From Microcoleus vaginatus WJT46-NPBG5 (lineage in GTDB: Bacteria > Cyanobacteriota > Cyanobacteriia > Cyanobacteriales > Oscillatoriaceae), in assembly GCA_019359355.1 (NCBI GenBank), contig JAHHHM010000011.1, positions 62,001 to 126,000 of the forward strand: a stretch of 64,000 nucleotides of DNA, written 5' to 3'. Made by a program: the position numbers and the translations under genes. A model generated the notes under the pieces. That model saw only the letters and a list, made by a program, of their open reading frames with translations. It searched no databases and was not told the DNA's origin. Of the stretch, positions 52,293 to 60,242 are shown piece by piece. Positions within the stretch are counted from its first letter, which is position 1, and each line of letters begins with the position of its first letter.

Positions 52293-54755
52293 CGAATTCT
52301 TTTTTAAACGGGCAGATTGTTCAACTTCTTCAATTAATTTGAATTCATACTTGCCGGCAGAACCACTGGGTTGAACTTGAACCAAGACGGGATTTCCCCC
52401 GACGCGATCTCCCCACTGGTGAAACTGCACTTCATCGAAGGCACCCGGAACTGAAAACCCCGGACTTGATAACACTCGCTGTAACTGTTGTCGAGAACCA
52501 TCGCTTTGCTTTACTGCCGCTACAACGGCTTGCGTGGCGTCGTAAGCGCTGGGAGTTCGCCAAGTTAGTGTTTCTAAACTGCCCCACAAGTTTTTAACAC
52601 CTGCGATAAATGGATGATTGGCAGACATCGCTGCTGGATGTGAGAAAACAGGAATCACCAAATTATTAACATCAGCTTGTCCTTCTAGTGTTTTTGCAGT
52701 TTGCAACGTTGGACTACTAAATAAAGCCAACTGTCCCCGATTCGTCTTAGCAATGTCCAACGCGTTGGAGAGGCGATCAATATGGGGAGACAAAAGTATG
52801 GCATCAGCCCCATGATTTTTAGCACGGGAAATTGCCACCTCGGCATTGAAATCTGGGGCACCAAAATTGCAGCGAATATCGATCAGCGTACCGCCATCTT
52901 CTCGGATCGCGCTATCCATCACCGCCGCAAATTCATAGCGGAAGGATTGATTATCGACAGAATCAATATCAAAACACATGGCAATGCGAGTTTTGTTTGC
53001 CGTTTTGATGGCGTAGCGAGCCAGTTTATTGGCTGCTAAACTCAAGCTAGGAACTGTGCGAAACAAAAAGTTATGGTTAGCACGCCCTCCTAGCTCAACC
53101 AAACCTTTAGAAAAACTGGTGGGTGTAATCATCACCAACTTGCCCTGATAAACGGCTCCACCGGCAGCGGAGGCATCGCTGGCGTTATGTCCAATGACAG
53201 CGACAATATTGCTGTCTTCCACAAACACTTCAGCAAGGCGTTTGGCGAGGTTGGGATTATTGTCGTCGTTGGCAATTTTAACTTTTAAAGGTTTCCCGTT
53301 GATGCCGCCGGCACGATTCACCTCTTCCTGTACCTGTGCTACACCGCGCAGAATTTCCTGAGTGACATTGGAATTAGTCCCGATGGGGACAGCCGCACCA
53401 ATTGTTATGGCAGGATGCAAGCCGGCTTTGGCATTATTCAGATAAATCCGCGTTTCCGGATCATTTTGATGGATTTTTAAGGATGTTTGGAAGTGGGAAA
53501 TTGCCCGAGGGAAATCCTTAGCTGCAAAAGCTTTAACACCGGCTTCCTTCTCTGGTGTTTTAACAGATTTGATTAAAATTTCTTCGCCTAAACTGATCCG
53601 ACGTTGCAAAGCATTCCATTCATAAACTTTCCAACCGGCAAATAAAGCAAGGGGAATTGCCAAAATGCCGGTTAGCAATGCAAGCTGACGATAGGGAGAG
53701 CGCGGTTTACACCAAATAGGTAGCGGTTTCGCTGGATTTGGACATAACACCGGCAGCCAAGAAGCTCCCGGAAACTTGTCTTCCATTCCCTGAAGTTTTG
53801 CTCGCGCTTGCCATACTGAGCGGTACAAAGATTGCCCTTGAGCGAATGCTTCAAAAAAGTAGCGTAAAAAGGCATGAGCTACTGGATCTGAAACAGGTTC
53901 CCGCATGACAATCACATGGGGAATTTGTAAATCTGCGGCATTTTGCGCGAGTCCTAAGCCATCACAGGAATTAAAAATTGCCAGCGTTAAGCCTTTTTGC
54001 ACCGCTGCGTGTAAGGCGAGTCGCAAGTCATTGAGGGACAAACATTCTGTTTCATTCAGATAAATCTGTCCCCCTTTCCCCTCAGTATGACTAAAACTAT
54101 GGCCGGCAAAAAAAAGAATATCCCAATGTTGTTTGAGCAGCGTCTCAATCAGTTGACTACGGTGCGGCATCTGCAACAGCGTTACCTTAGCAGCCGGTAG
54201 CTGCTGCAAAACTTGCAAATCGGCTTGAGTATCAATGCCTTCATCACTGCCCAAAACTGCCAAAATTCGCACCGGGTTTGGTAGTCGCTTCCACGCCGGC
54301 TGAGTGCTAGGAAGATCCTGAAAATTAACGCATAGTTCGCTATCCGGGCGATGCTCGACTAAATTCCACAGATGCCAGGGAAGCCGGCGCAACGCAGGAT
54401 CTTGAGTTTGCAGAATAATCTGAGCCGGCTCGGAAAACTGTTGCAGAGGTAAGCAATCGAACCACTGCTTTAGACTGGTTTTAAGATCCTCTGCCAATTC
54501 ACTACAATCCTTTGAATAGGAAACGTTCGTTGTTTGGTTCGCAGGAAGCTTGATCCGCTGCAGTTTATGCCGCACCTTGTCTAGAGAGCAATAAGCCTGT
54601 TGCCAATGGTCATACTGGTGCAGAATTTCCGCTGCAGGAGGTAGGTGTCCCGTAATCGTAAATGCAGTTTGTCCAGCTTCTCGAATCTGAAACTCTACGG
54701 GAAATCCCTGCTCAAAGCTGCCATTACCAATTGTGAAGATAATCTGCTTTCCCAT
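52290..54755 (-). CDS. CHAT protease domain fused to a periplasmic-binding-protein domain
   Basis: 821 residues. Residues about 150-345 are a CHAT (caspase-like) domain with the catalytic dyad His219 in FFAGHSF and Cys264 in IFNSCDG. A single membrane helix (358-375, LALLTGILAIPLALFAGW) follows, then a TPR-like hairpin (405-435) and a type-1 periplasmic-binding-protein domain (about 450-805), recognisable from ITIGAAVPIG, EVNRAGGINGKPL, VAVIGHNAS and AYDATQAVVAAV. The predicted topology is CHAT inside, ligand domain outside, so extracytoplasmic ligand might control proteolysis; this is inference. Last gene of the six-gene run, 19 bases after the DUF1822 gene. Confidence 0.88.
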   Translation of the reverse strand: MGKQIIFTIGNGSFEQGFPVEFQIREAGQTAFTITGHLPPAAEILHQYDHWQQAYCSLDKVRHKLQRIKLPANQTTNVSYSKDCSELAEDLKTSLKQWFDCLPLQQFSEPAQIILQTQDPALRRLPWHLWNLVEHRPDSELCVNFQDLPSTQPAWKRLPNPVRILAVLGSDEGIDTQADLQVLQQLPAAKVTLLQMPHRSQLIETLLKQHWDILFFAGHSFSHTEGKGGQIYLNETECLSLNDLRLALHAAVQKGLTLAIFNSCDGLGLAQNAADLQIPHVIVMREPVSDPVAHAFLRYFFEAFAQGQSLYRSVWQARAKLQGMEDKFPGASWLPVLCPNPAKPLPIWCKPRSPYRQLALLTGILAIPLALFAGWKVYEWNALQRRISLGEEILIKSVKTPEKEAGVKAFAAKDFPRAISHFQTSLKIHQNDPETRIYLNNAKAGLHPAITIGAAVPIGTNSNVTQEILRGVAQVQEEVNRAGGINGKPLKVKIANDDNNPNLAKRLAEVFVEDSNIVAVIGHNASDASAAGGAVYQGKLVMITPTSFSKGLVELGGRANHNFLFRTVPSLSLAANKLARYAIKTANKTRIAMCFDIDSVDNQSFRYEFAAVMDSAIREDGGTLIDIRCNFGAPDFNAEVAISRAKNHGADAILLSPHIDRLSNALDIAKTNRGQLALFSSPTLQTAKTLEGQADVNNLVIPVFSHPAAMSANHPFIAGVKNLWGSLETLTWRTPSAYDATQAVVAAVKQSDGSRQQLQRVLSSPGFSVPGAFDEVQFHQWGDRVGGNPVLVQVQPSGSAGKYEFKLIEEVEQSARLKKNS

Positions 54756-54774
54756 CGCTTATTCGCGCTTGGCG

Positions 54775-55881
54775 TTAGACCATAAAGTGTTCTTCAAAGC
54801 GGGCATTGTCCAACTTGAGGGCAACACTGAACCGATCTCCCGGTTCTGCAATTAACTTTAGCTGAATATAGTCATCACTTTCTCTGGCAATTACATTTTC
54901 TTTGACTGGATTACCCAATTCATCCTGTCCCCTTACTTCCAGTTGCAAGCCGGCTGGCAAATACGATTGATAGTGCAGGGGATAGACTCGCAATAGTAGC
55001 GCACAAGTTTGATCAGCCTTTGGTAAAATTGCCACCATTAAAGCGCCGGCATAACCGGCTAATTGGCTTCTCAAGTCAGTAACGCGTCGAATGCCGGCTA
55101 GAGGGTTTTCCGGGGCAAGATCCCACAACAGTTCAGCGGCTTTCCAGCGTACTTCTTCGTCTTCAGTCATCTGAACTAAATAACTCAGTGCGTCGCTGGG
55201 CGCAAAATGCTCATCCTGCAAAATAGCAGCTTGTTGATTAGAATACAACTGTTCAATCGGTTGCCAAACACTCACAGACTCAGCCTGTCGCGTGCGGAAT
55301 GCCCAGGATCGCTGCTGAGAAATTAATTCCTCAAAACCCTGCCAAGCCGGCTCAAATACTTGATGCAACCACAGGTTTAAGCGGACAAATCCGAGTGAGG
55401 GAACCAGTGCCGGTGTAGAATGCAGTGTTTCTAGCAATGTGTCAAGTGGTTGTAATTGTGAGCGGGAAATGGTGGGTGAGGCAAGTTGAACAAATCCTAA
55501 AATCGTTCCTTCTTCACAACTTTCATCTATCTCCACAACGATGTAACCCAGTCGATCTGCCCAAACTTCTGGAGGAATGGCACAGATTGCTTCTCCTAGA
55601 TGAATGGGACGGCATTCTAATCGCCCTTTTCCAGGTAAATATAAATCGGCAATATCTGCACCAATACGACAGCCGGCGTTCCAGCTATAACTCGTTTTGA
55701 GATCGACAGAAATATCAAGCATTCGCAAATAGTAATAGACGACCAAAACAGCCAAACTATTGCAATAAACCTGAGTGGCTTTTTCGGCAGTAGGTTGCTC
55801 CCCTGCAAATTGTTCCGCAGTGTAGCGATCTTTTGGAGCAAGAGGAACGCTAAAGGTACTCAAGGAAGTTAAGTCTTTCAT
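54775..55881 (-). CDS. DUF1822-family protein
   Basis: 368 residues, soluble. It begins with the DUF1822 pattern: FSVPLAPKDRYTAEQFA, KATQVYCNSLAVLVVYYYL, and later ADLYLPGKGRLECRPI, AICAIPPEVWADRLGYIVVEI and ILGFV. The family is essentially cyanobacterial and its function unknown; members commonly lie between sigma-factor-like and CHAT genes. Here the gene starts 14 bases after the sigma-like gene and ends 19 bases before the CHAT fusion, which supports one operon. It could be the CHAT substrate or an anti-sigma-type partner; that is inference only. Confidence 0.87.
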   Translation of the reverse strand: MKDLTSLSTFSVPLAPKDRYTAEQFAGEQPTAEKATQVYCNSLAVLVVYYYLRMLDISVDLKTSYSWNAGCRIGADIADLYLPGKGRLECRPIHLGEAICAIPPEVWADRLGYIVVEIDESCEEGTILGFVQLASPTISRSQLQPLDTLLETLHSTPALVPSLGFVRLNLWLHQVFEPAWQGFEELISQQRSWAFRTRQAESVSVWQPIEQLYSNQQAAILQDEHFAPSDALSYLVQMTEDEEVRWKAAELLWDLAPENPLAGIRRVTDLRSQLAGYAGALMVAILPKADQTCALLLRVYPLHYQSYLPAGLQLEVRGQDELGNPVKENVIARESDDYIQLKLIAEPGDRFSVALKLDNARFEEHFMV

Positions 55882-55895
55882 GATTAATCGTTACG

Positions 55896-56522
55896 TCAAG
55901 AATGGTAGCCGCTTTCTCTGGCAAATCTTTGTAGCTGAGTAATACACTCGCGTTGATAGAAACCGCTCAATGTCGGAACGGCAGCCTTCAGTTCTTTAGA
56001 AAGCGTTTCCCAAGGAATGGGTTCTGGCGGCAACCGACAGCGGATCAAAATATAGCAGTTCACATCTGGAGAATTTCTGACATGAATTCGTTTAAGTTCT
56101 TTTTTGTTTTTCTCCAACCATTCAAGGAGGTCTTCCATAAGGGTTGAAGGTTCAGGCCGGCTGTCTGGAATATTCCACACGGGGGGTGCTTCATCTTTAT
56201 TCAAAGGGTGTTCTAAATCAATGAAGTTGGCTTTTTCTTTTTTGATTTCTTGCCAGCGATTGAGAATTTTAAACCTTAAGTTATTGTTGAACCAAGTCAT
56301 GACGCCGGCTTTGCTGGGATCGTAACGATCAAGATTTTCACAAAACCATAACCAAGTTTGTTGCAGTGCCTCCTGATAGTCATCTCTTGGCACATTAGGG
56401 GCTTTCCAAATTTGAGTCGAGCGCTGCATATTCGCAATAATTAAATTCAGCCTTTTTTGGCGCTCCAAGGTGCCATGTGGATAGCGACAGGTTTCTAACA
56501 CGAGTTCATTTAAGTCACACAT
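55896..56522 (-). CDS. sigma-70-like factor
   Basis: 208 residues. A region-2-like helix set (about 46-95: YQEALQQTWLWFCENLDRYD then AGVMTWFNNNLRFKILNRW) is the core-RNA-polymerase-binding and minus-10 region. A C-terminal helical segment (IPWETLSKELKAAVPTLSGFY) could act as region 4. It is divergent from housekeeping sigma factors and belongs to the sigma-like type that sits beside DUF1822 and CHAT genes in cyanobacteria. No anti-sigma membrane protein is obvious. ATG 56522; 44 bases after the kinase stop. Promoter specificity unknown. Confidence 0.8.
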   Translation of the reverse strand: MCDLNELVLETCRYPHGTLERQKRLNLIIANMQRSTQIWKAPNVPRDDYQEALQQTWLWFCENLDRYDPSKAGVMTWFNNNLRFKILNRWQEIKKEKANFIDLEHPLNKDEAPPVWNIPDSRPEPSTLMEDLLEWLEKNKKELKRIHVRNSPDVNCYILIRCRLPPEPIPWETLSKELKAAVPTLSGFYQRECITQLQRFARESGYHS

Positions 56523-56566
56523 AAAGTAAGGTAAATTAGGAAGCCAATTTCAAACGAAAACATCAT

Positions 56567-58027
56567 TTAGCTAGTAGATTTTACTGTATGTACTTGGCGA
56601 ATTTCGATAGGTAACTCTAACCACTCGCTCAGTTCATAAGCCAACCAATCCAGTTCTGGCTCTGTCAAATATTTTAGTTCATATTGCTGGGTGCCGGCCC
56701 AAATCGCAATTGAGCTGGGGACAAGATTAGATGAATAACTATCTGGGCTTTCTGTAATTTTTATATAAGGACAGATTCGCTCAATTTTGATAATATCTTT
56801 TCTCAATGATGGAGTAATTATTTGAAGTCCGAAATTTGTTTGATAAAAGTAAATATTATCTTGATTTATGCGTAATCGAACCTTGTAAAATAATTTATGA
56901 ATAACAGCAAGAAACAAACAACCTAGTATTAACCAGCCTGCCAGAGGAAAAAAATGAAAGCCAGCCGCTAAAAACGCGATAAACATCCAACCAAAAAAAA
57001 CAATAAAAAGTCCAAATGAAACTATTTTTTCAATTATGAAACGTAAACTATTCAACATTTTTTTTATAATGAGTGACAATGACCACTTGAAATTAGATAA
57101 ATTAGATATTTGTACTTGTAAAAATGATGGGATAATAATTTGCAGTTCGGCTGCACTCTTGGTAAGTAATAGCTTGCTGCCTGCCGGCTTTCTAGGTATC
57201 AACGGGGCAGAATCAAGGAAAGCGGGTTGTTTCAACGCTTGCAAAGCTAACTTAGCCGAACTAAACCGTCTATCTAAACTCGGTTCTACTATCTTTCTCA
57301 ACCAGCGACTGAATTCTAAACTTAACTCAGTTACTTGTTCAAATTGAATGCGAAAATCCTTTTGTGGCAAATCAGAGGGATGCACTCTTGTCATTAAATA
57401 AATTAACGTTGCCCCTAGACTATACAAATCGGAAGCCGGTACTGCTCGTCCACCAAATTGTTCCACCGGCATATAACCGTAGGTGCCTACAACTGTAAAA
57501 GTTCCTCCTTCCACCGCTGCCAAATTCTGCACAGAACCAAAATCAACCAAATACACGTTTCCCACATTATTACCTGAACGGTTATTCAGTAGAATATTGC
57601 TGGGTTTGATATCTCGATGAATAATCGGTGGCTTTTGTTCGTGTAAGTAAATCAGGATTTTTAAGAGCTTTTCAGCAAGTTGTTTCACCTCTGCCTCGCT
57701 GAAGGTACGCCCAGCTTTTAAATGGGTTTCTAATGACATGGCTTTGATGTAAGTTTGAACTAAAACAAATCCTTTGCAATTGGGTAAATCGAGGTCAAAC
57801 CCATTGAGGTATTTAGGAATTGCCGGCAGCGATAGGGTTTGTAAGATTTGAGCTTCTCGCTCAAATAATTTCAGGTGATCCCATTCCAAGTCTCCACCAA
57901 ATTTTAGAATTTTGATAACCACGAGTTCCTGCGTTACGAGATCACACGCCAGAAAGGTTTCTCGTCCGGGTTTTTTACTGAGTTGCTGCTGAATCTGGTA
58001 ACGCTCGCCTAAAACCTGACTAATCAT
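56567..58027 (-). CDS. membrane Ser/Thr kinase with degenerate glycine loop
   Basis: 486 residues. Kinase domain at about 1-270 with K39 in VVIKIL, HRDIKPSN (137-144), VDFGSVQN (161-168) and MPVEQFGG. The glycine loop is degenerate: LSKKPGRETF in place of GxGxFG. Two helices follow at about 337-383 (FGLFIVFFGWMFIAFLAAGF and LAGWLILGCLFLAVI), then a beta-rich cytosolic domain ending near PIEIRQVHTV. So it is a membrane-anchored kinase or kinase-like scaffold. It is the third gene of the run, 24 bases after a small gene whose leader is nearly identical to its own. Confidence 0.9.
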   Translation of the reverse strand: MISQVLGERYQIQQQLSKKPGRETFLACDLVTQELVVIKILKFGGDLEWDHLKLFEREAQILQTLSLPAIPKYLNGFDLDLPNCKGFVLVQTYIKAMSLETHLKAGRTFSEAEVKQLAEKLLKILIYLHEQKPPIIHRDIKPSNILLNNRSGNNVGNVYLVDFGSVQNLAAVEGGTFTVVGTYGYMPVEQFGGRAVPASDLYSLGATLIYLMTRVHPSDLPQKDFRIQFEQVTELSLEFSRWLRKIVEPSLDRRFSSAKLALQALKQPAFLDSAPLIPRKPAGSKLLLTKSAAELQIIIPSFLQVQISNLSNFKWSLSLIIKKMLNSLRFIIEKIVSFGLFIVFFGWMFIAFLAAGFHFFPLAGWLILGCLFLAVIHKLFYKVRLRINQDNIYFYQTNFGLQIITPSLRKDIIKIERICPYIKITESPDSYSSNLVPSSIAIWAGTQQYELKYLTEPELDWLAYELSEWLELPIEIRQVHTVKSTS

Positions 58028-58414
58028 ATCCTCACCTCATCAATTATTTGCTTATAGGGGTTTATTGACTTCGGTTATCTCAATAGTTGAAAAGCCCTGC
58101 CTTTTTTTGATGAGTTCCTGCTTTCCCCACATGAAATGCGTACCATCTTCATAAACTAAAACATGGCATAAAGCGAGTTCGTAACCGGTTTCGCGATTTA
58201 TGACTAACTCTTTCGCTTTCTGCCGTGCTTCTTTAAAGGTTTTGAACTGCATTGCCCTCATGATGAAAGGACTCCATTCCCACAGTTTCGCCCCATCTGT
58301 CCCTTCTACCAAAGACAAAAAATCTTCAGTTTGAGGCTCAAGCAAAACGAAAAATTCGGGAGTGCCGGCGAACGAACTCATCATATCCTCACCTCATCAG
58401 CCATCTGCTTATGG
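58023..58414. repeat. duplicated leader sequence upstream of the kinase and the 110-residue gene
   Basis: 58023-58057 and 58380-58414 share ATCATATCCTCACCTCATCA then ATYTGCTTATRG. Each begins at the start codon of one of the two genes and includes its Shine-Dalgarno (GAGGTGAGGAT on the minus strand). The span given covers both copies. Confidence 0.8.
58052..58384 (-). CDS. small protein of unknown function
   Basis: 110 residues, soluble, mixed alpha/beta (FFVLLEPQTEDFLSLVEG, FKTFKEARQKAKELVINRET, HVLVYEDGTHFMWGKQELI). I recognise no family. It starts at ATG 58384 or the adjacent ATG 58381, with GTGAGG immediately before. It ends 24 bases before the kinase gene, so it is part of the same run; a regulatory partner of that kinase is possible but not shown. 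Confidence 0.65.
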   Translation of the reverse strand: MMSSFAGTPEFFVLLEPQTEDFLSLVEGTDGAKLWEWSPFIMRAMQFKTFKEARQKAKELVINRETGYELALCHVLVYEDGTHFMWGKQELIKKRQGFSTIEITEVNKPL

Positions 58415-58537
58415 CCATTTATCTAATACATTTATCTGGATGGTTACGAAACTTTACAGAAGCCGGCAATCCTACAACACAAGGGACTGCATCCAATCTG
58501 GCGAATTGCTAGAACTGACTCATCTTCAAATCATGTT

Positions 58538-60010
58538 TTAGCCACCGCAGCCACCGCAGCCACCACAGCCACCGCAGCCGCCACCACAGCCACCACCATC
58601 ACCGCCGCCGCAGCCACTATCACCGCCACCGGCATTACCGCCGCTACTACTAACAGCCACAGAAGGAATGAAAACTTCCTTTAAATCGGCAACTGTACTG
58701 CCGACTAATACGCCAGCGCCCAGCACAGCAAACGCCCTTGGCAGTTGCGGATCTGTGCTGTTAAAAACTGTATTACGTCCCAATTGACTTTCAATGTTTG
58801 CAAGAACACGATCACCTAGCCGGCTACGAAAGGGCGGTACACATAGAAAACACCAGCCAATGAAAGCGGTGACAATACACAGAAATAGGAGAAAAATCAC
58901 CGGCCTGCCGTGAGAGATTCCCACTAAAATTTTGGTAACGCCGAGTGCAAACAAAGCGAAAATAGGGAGTGCTGAAAAGATCCGAACAAAATCAGCTTGC
59001 TTTTGATTCAGCAGCAGTTGCAAATGTTGTAAGCGGTGGCGAATTTGCTCAACCGCAGTATTAGCCGCAGTCGCTGTTCTCACCTGAGAAAAATTTCCAT
59101 AGATTTCAATGGCTGCGGCAACTGCTCGTTCTAGTGGGTGATCAATTTGTTCTAAGGGTGCTTTAAGGACAAGCTGGCGTCCTGTATCCGGTTCCACTTG
59201 TTCGCGCTGTACAAGGCTAGCGATTGCCGTTTCCACAGTGCGGTTTTGCCCGCCGCTGAGGTAGGCAGTTTCGTACAAATCCAGTTCAACAACAGAGTTA
59301 CCTGCCGGCAGCCGCAGGTGATGGCGCAGAACAATTGCCAACAATATCGCGGCAATCCCTAAAAACAGGTAGAGTGCCAAAAATTCTGGCCCCGTTAGGT
59401 TAAGCGGATTCGGGAAATTGCCGGATTGCACGGAAGACGCACAGCCGCTTACAGCAAGCGTTAAAACAAATAGCGCTGCCGTAATTGCCGGCTGATTCCA
59501 GTCAATTTTGGGCAGCAAATTCAAACTTGGCTTCGGCACAATCCAATTCTGTTGCCGGTTAACTCGCACGAATTGCTCGCTGTGATTGACATGAACGTGC
59601 AAGGGAGGCCAAATATCGCTAGGGGGTGCATCCCCAAAGAAACGCTCGTAACTCGCAAGGGTTTTGCTGTACCAATCGTTATATTTATCGCGTTCCTGGC
59701 TACCCCCGCGAGAAGGTTCATGATGCAGCGGCATTTGCAAAATCTGAGGACAAAATTCTTGCCAGTAGGATTGCGTGTAAGTTAAATGCAAATGCCAGAC
59801 TAGATCAACCGGCTCAGAGGGTGAAACGGGATGTCCCGCCGCGACTGCCAGAAAGGCAAACTTTTTGTATTCTGCAATCACGCGCTGAGTGTAGCGATCA
59901 CTCCAGCTATTTTCTTTTGCCAGTCGCCGGCTAAAACACCATCTCGCATCAGGATCATCGAGGGAAAATGCTTGGATTTGTTGATAAAGTTTGCTTTGCT
60001 GCGGGTTCAT
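58538..60010 (-). CDS. TIGR04222/glycine-rich-domain membrane protein with Gly/Cys tail
   Basis: 490 residues. The N terminus (LDDPDARWCFSRRLAKENSW and LVWHLHLTYTQSYWQEFCP) matches the glycine-rich-domain (GRDP-like) family. Predicted helices occur near 178-200 (AALFVLTLAVSGC), 215-235 (LALYLFLGIAAILLAIVL), and two around 360-400. The C terminus is a run of Gly, Cys, Ser and Asp ending in repeated GGC units, about 40 residues long. This resembles TIGR04222 membrane proteins with Gly-rich tails. ATG 60010 gives the usual MNPQQSKLYQQ start; the frame extends to 60043. First gene of the six-gene run, 153 bases before the next. Confidence 0.82.
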   Translation of the reverse strand: MNPQQSKLYQQIQAFSLDDPDARWCFSRRLAKENSWSDRYTQRVIAEYKKFAFLAVAAGHPVSPSEPVDLVWHLHLTYTQSYWQEFCPQILQMPLHHEPSRGGSQERDKYNDWYSKTLASYERFFGDAPPSDIWPPLHVHVNHSEQFVRVNRQQNWIVPKPSLNLLPKIDWNQPAITAALFVLTLAVSGCASSVQSGNFPNPLNLTGPEFLALYLFLGIAAILLAIVLRHHLRLPAGNSVVELDLYETAYLSGGQNRTVETAIASLVQREQVEPDTGRQLVLKAPLEQIDHPLERAVAAAIEIYGNFSQVRTATAANTAVEQIRHRLQHLQLLLNQKQADFVRIFSALPIFALFALGVTKILVGISHGRPVIFLLFLCIVTAFIGWCFLCVPPFRSRLGDRVLANIESQLGRNTVFNSTDPQLPRAFAVLGAGVLVGSTVADLKEVFIPSVAVSSSGGNAGGGDSGCGGGDGGGCGGGCGGCGGCGGCGG

Positions 60011-60242
60011 AACTGTAACCTGCCGGTGAACGCTATATTTCATGAGGAATGAAATTGCTTAAACGGCTTATGTCGGTTGACCCCGTGGAATTTTTTGGAT
60101 TGTTACAAAACTTTACAAGCGACAATTTTGAACTTTCCACTTACTTAGCTGCCGGTTGTACAAGCCGGGAAAGCAGTCAAGTCGCGTTAAGCTTAAGTCA
60201 TTTAGACTCAGATGTTAATTTCACAGTGTGAGGAGCTTATCA

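Noticed and set aside
60049-60231. A 60-codon plus-strand frame between the Gly/Cys protein and the radical SAM gene
   Set aside because: No ribosome-binding site, low complexity in Ser and Leu, no recognisable pattern.
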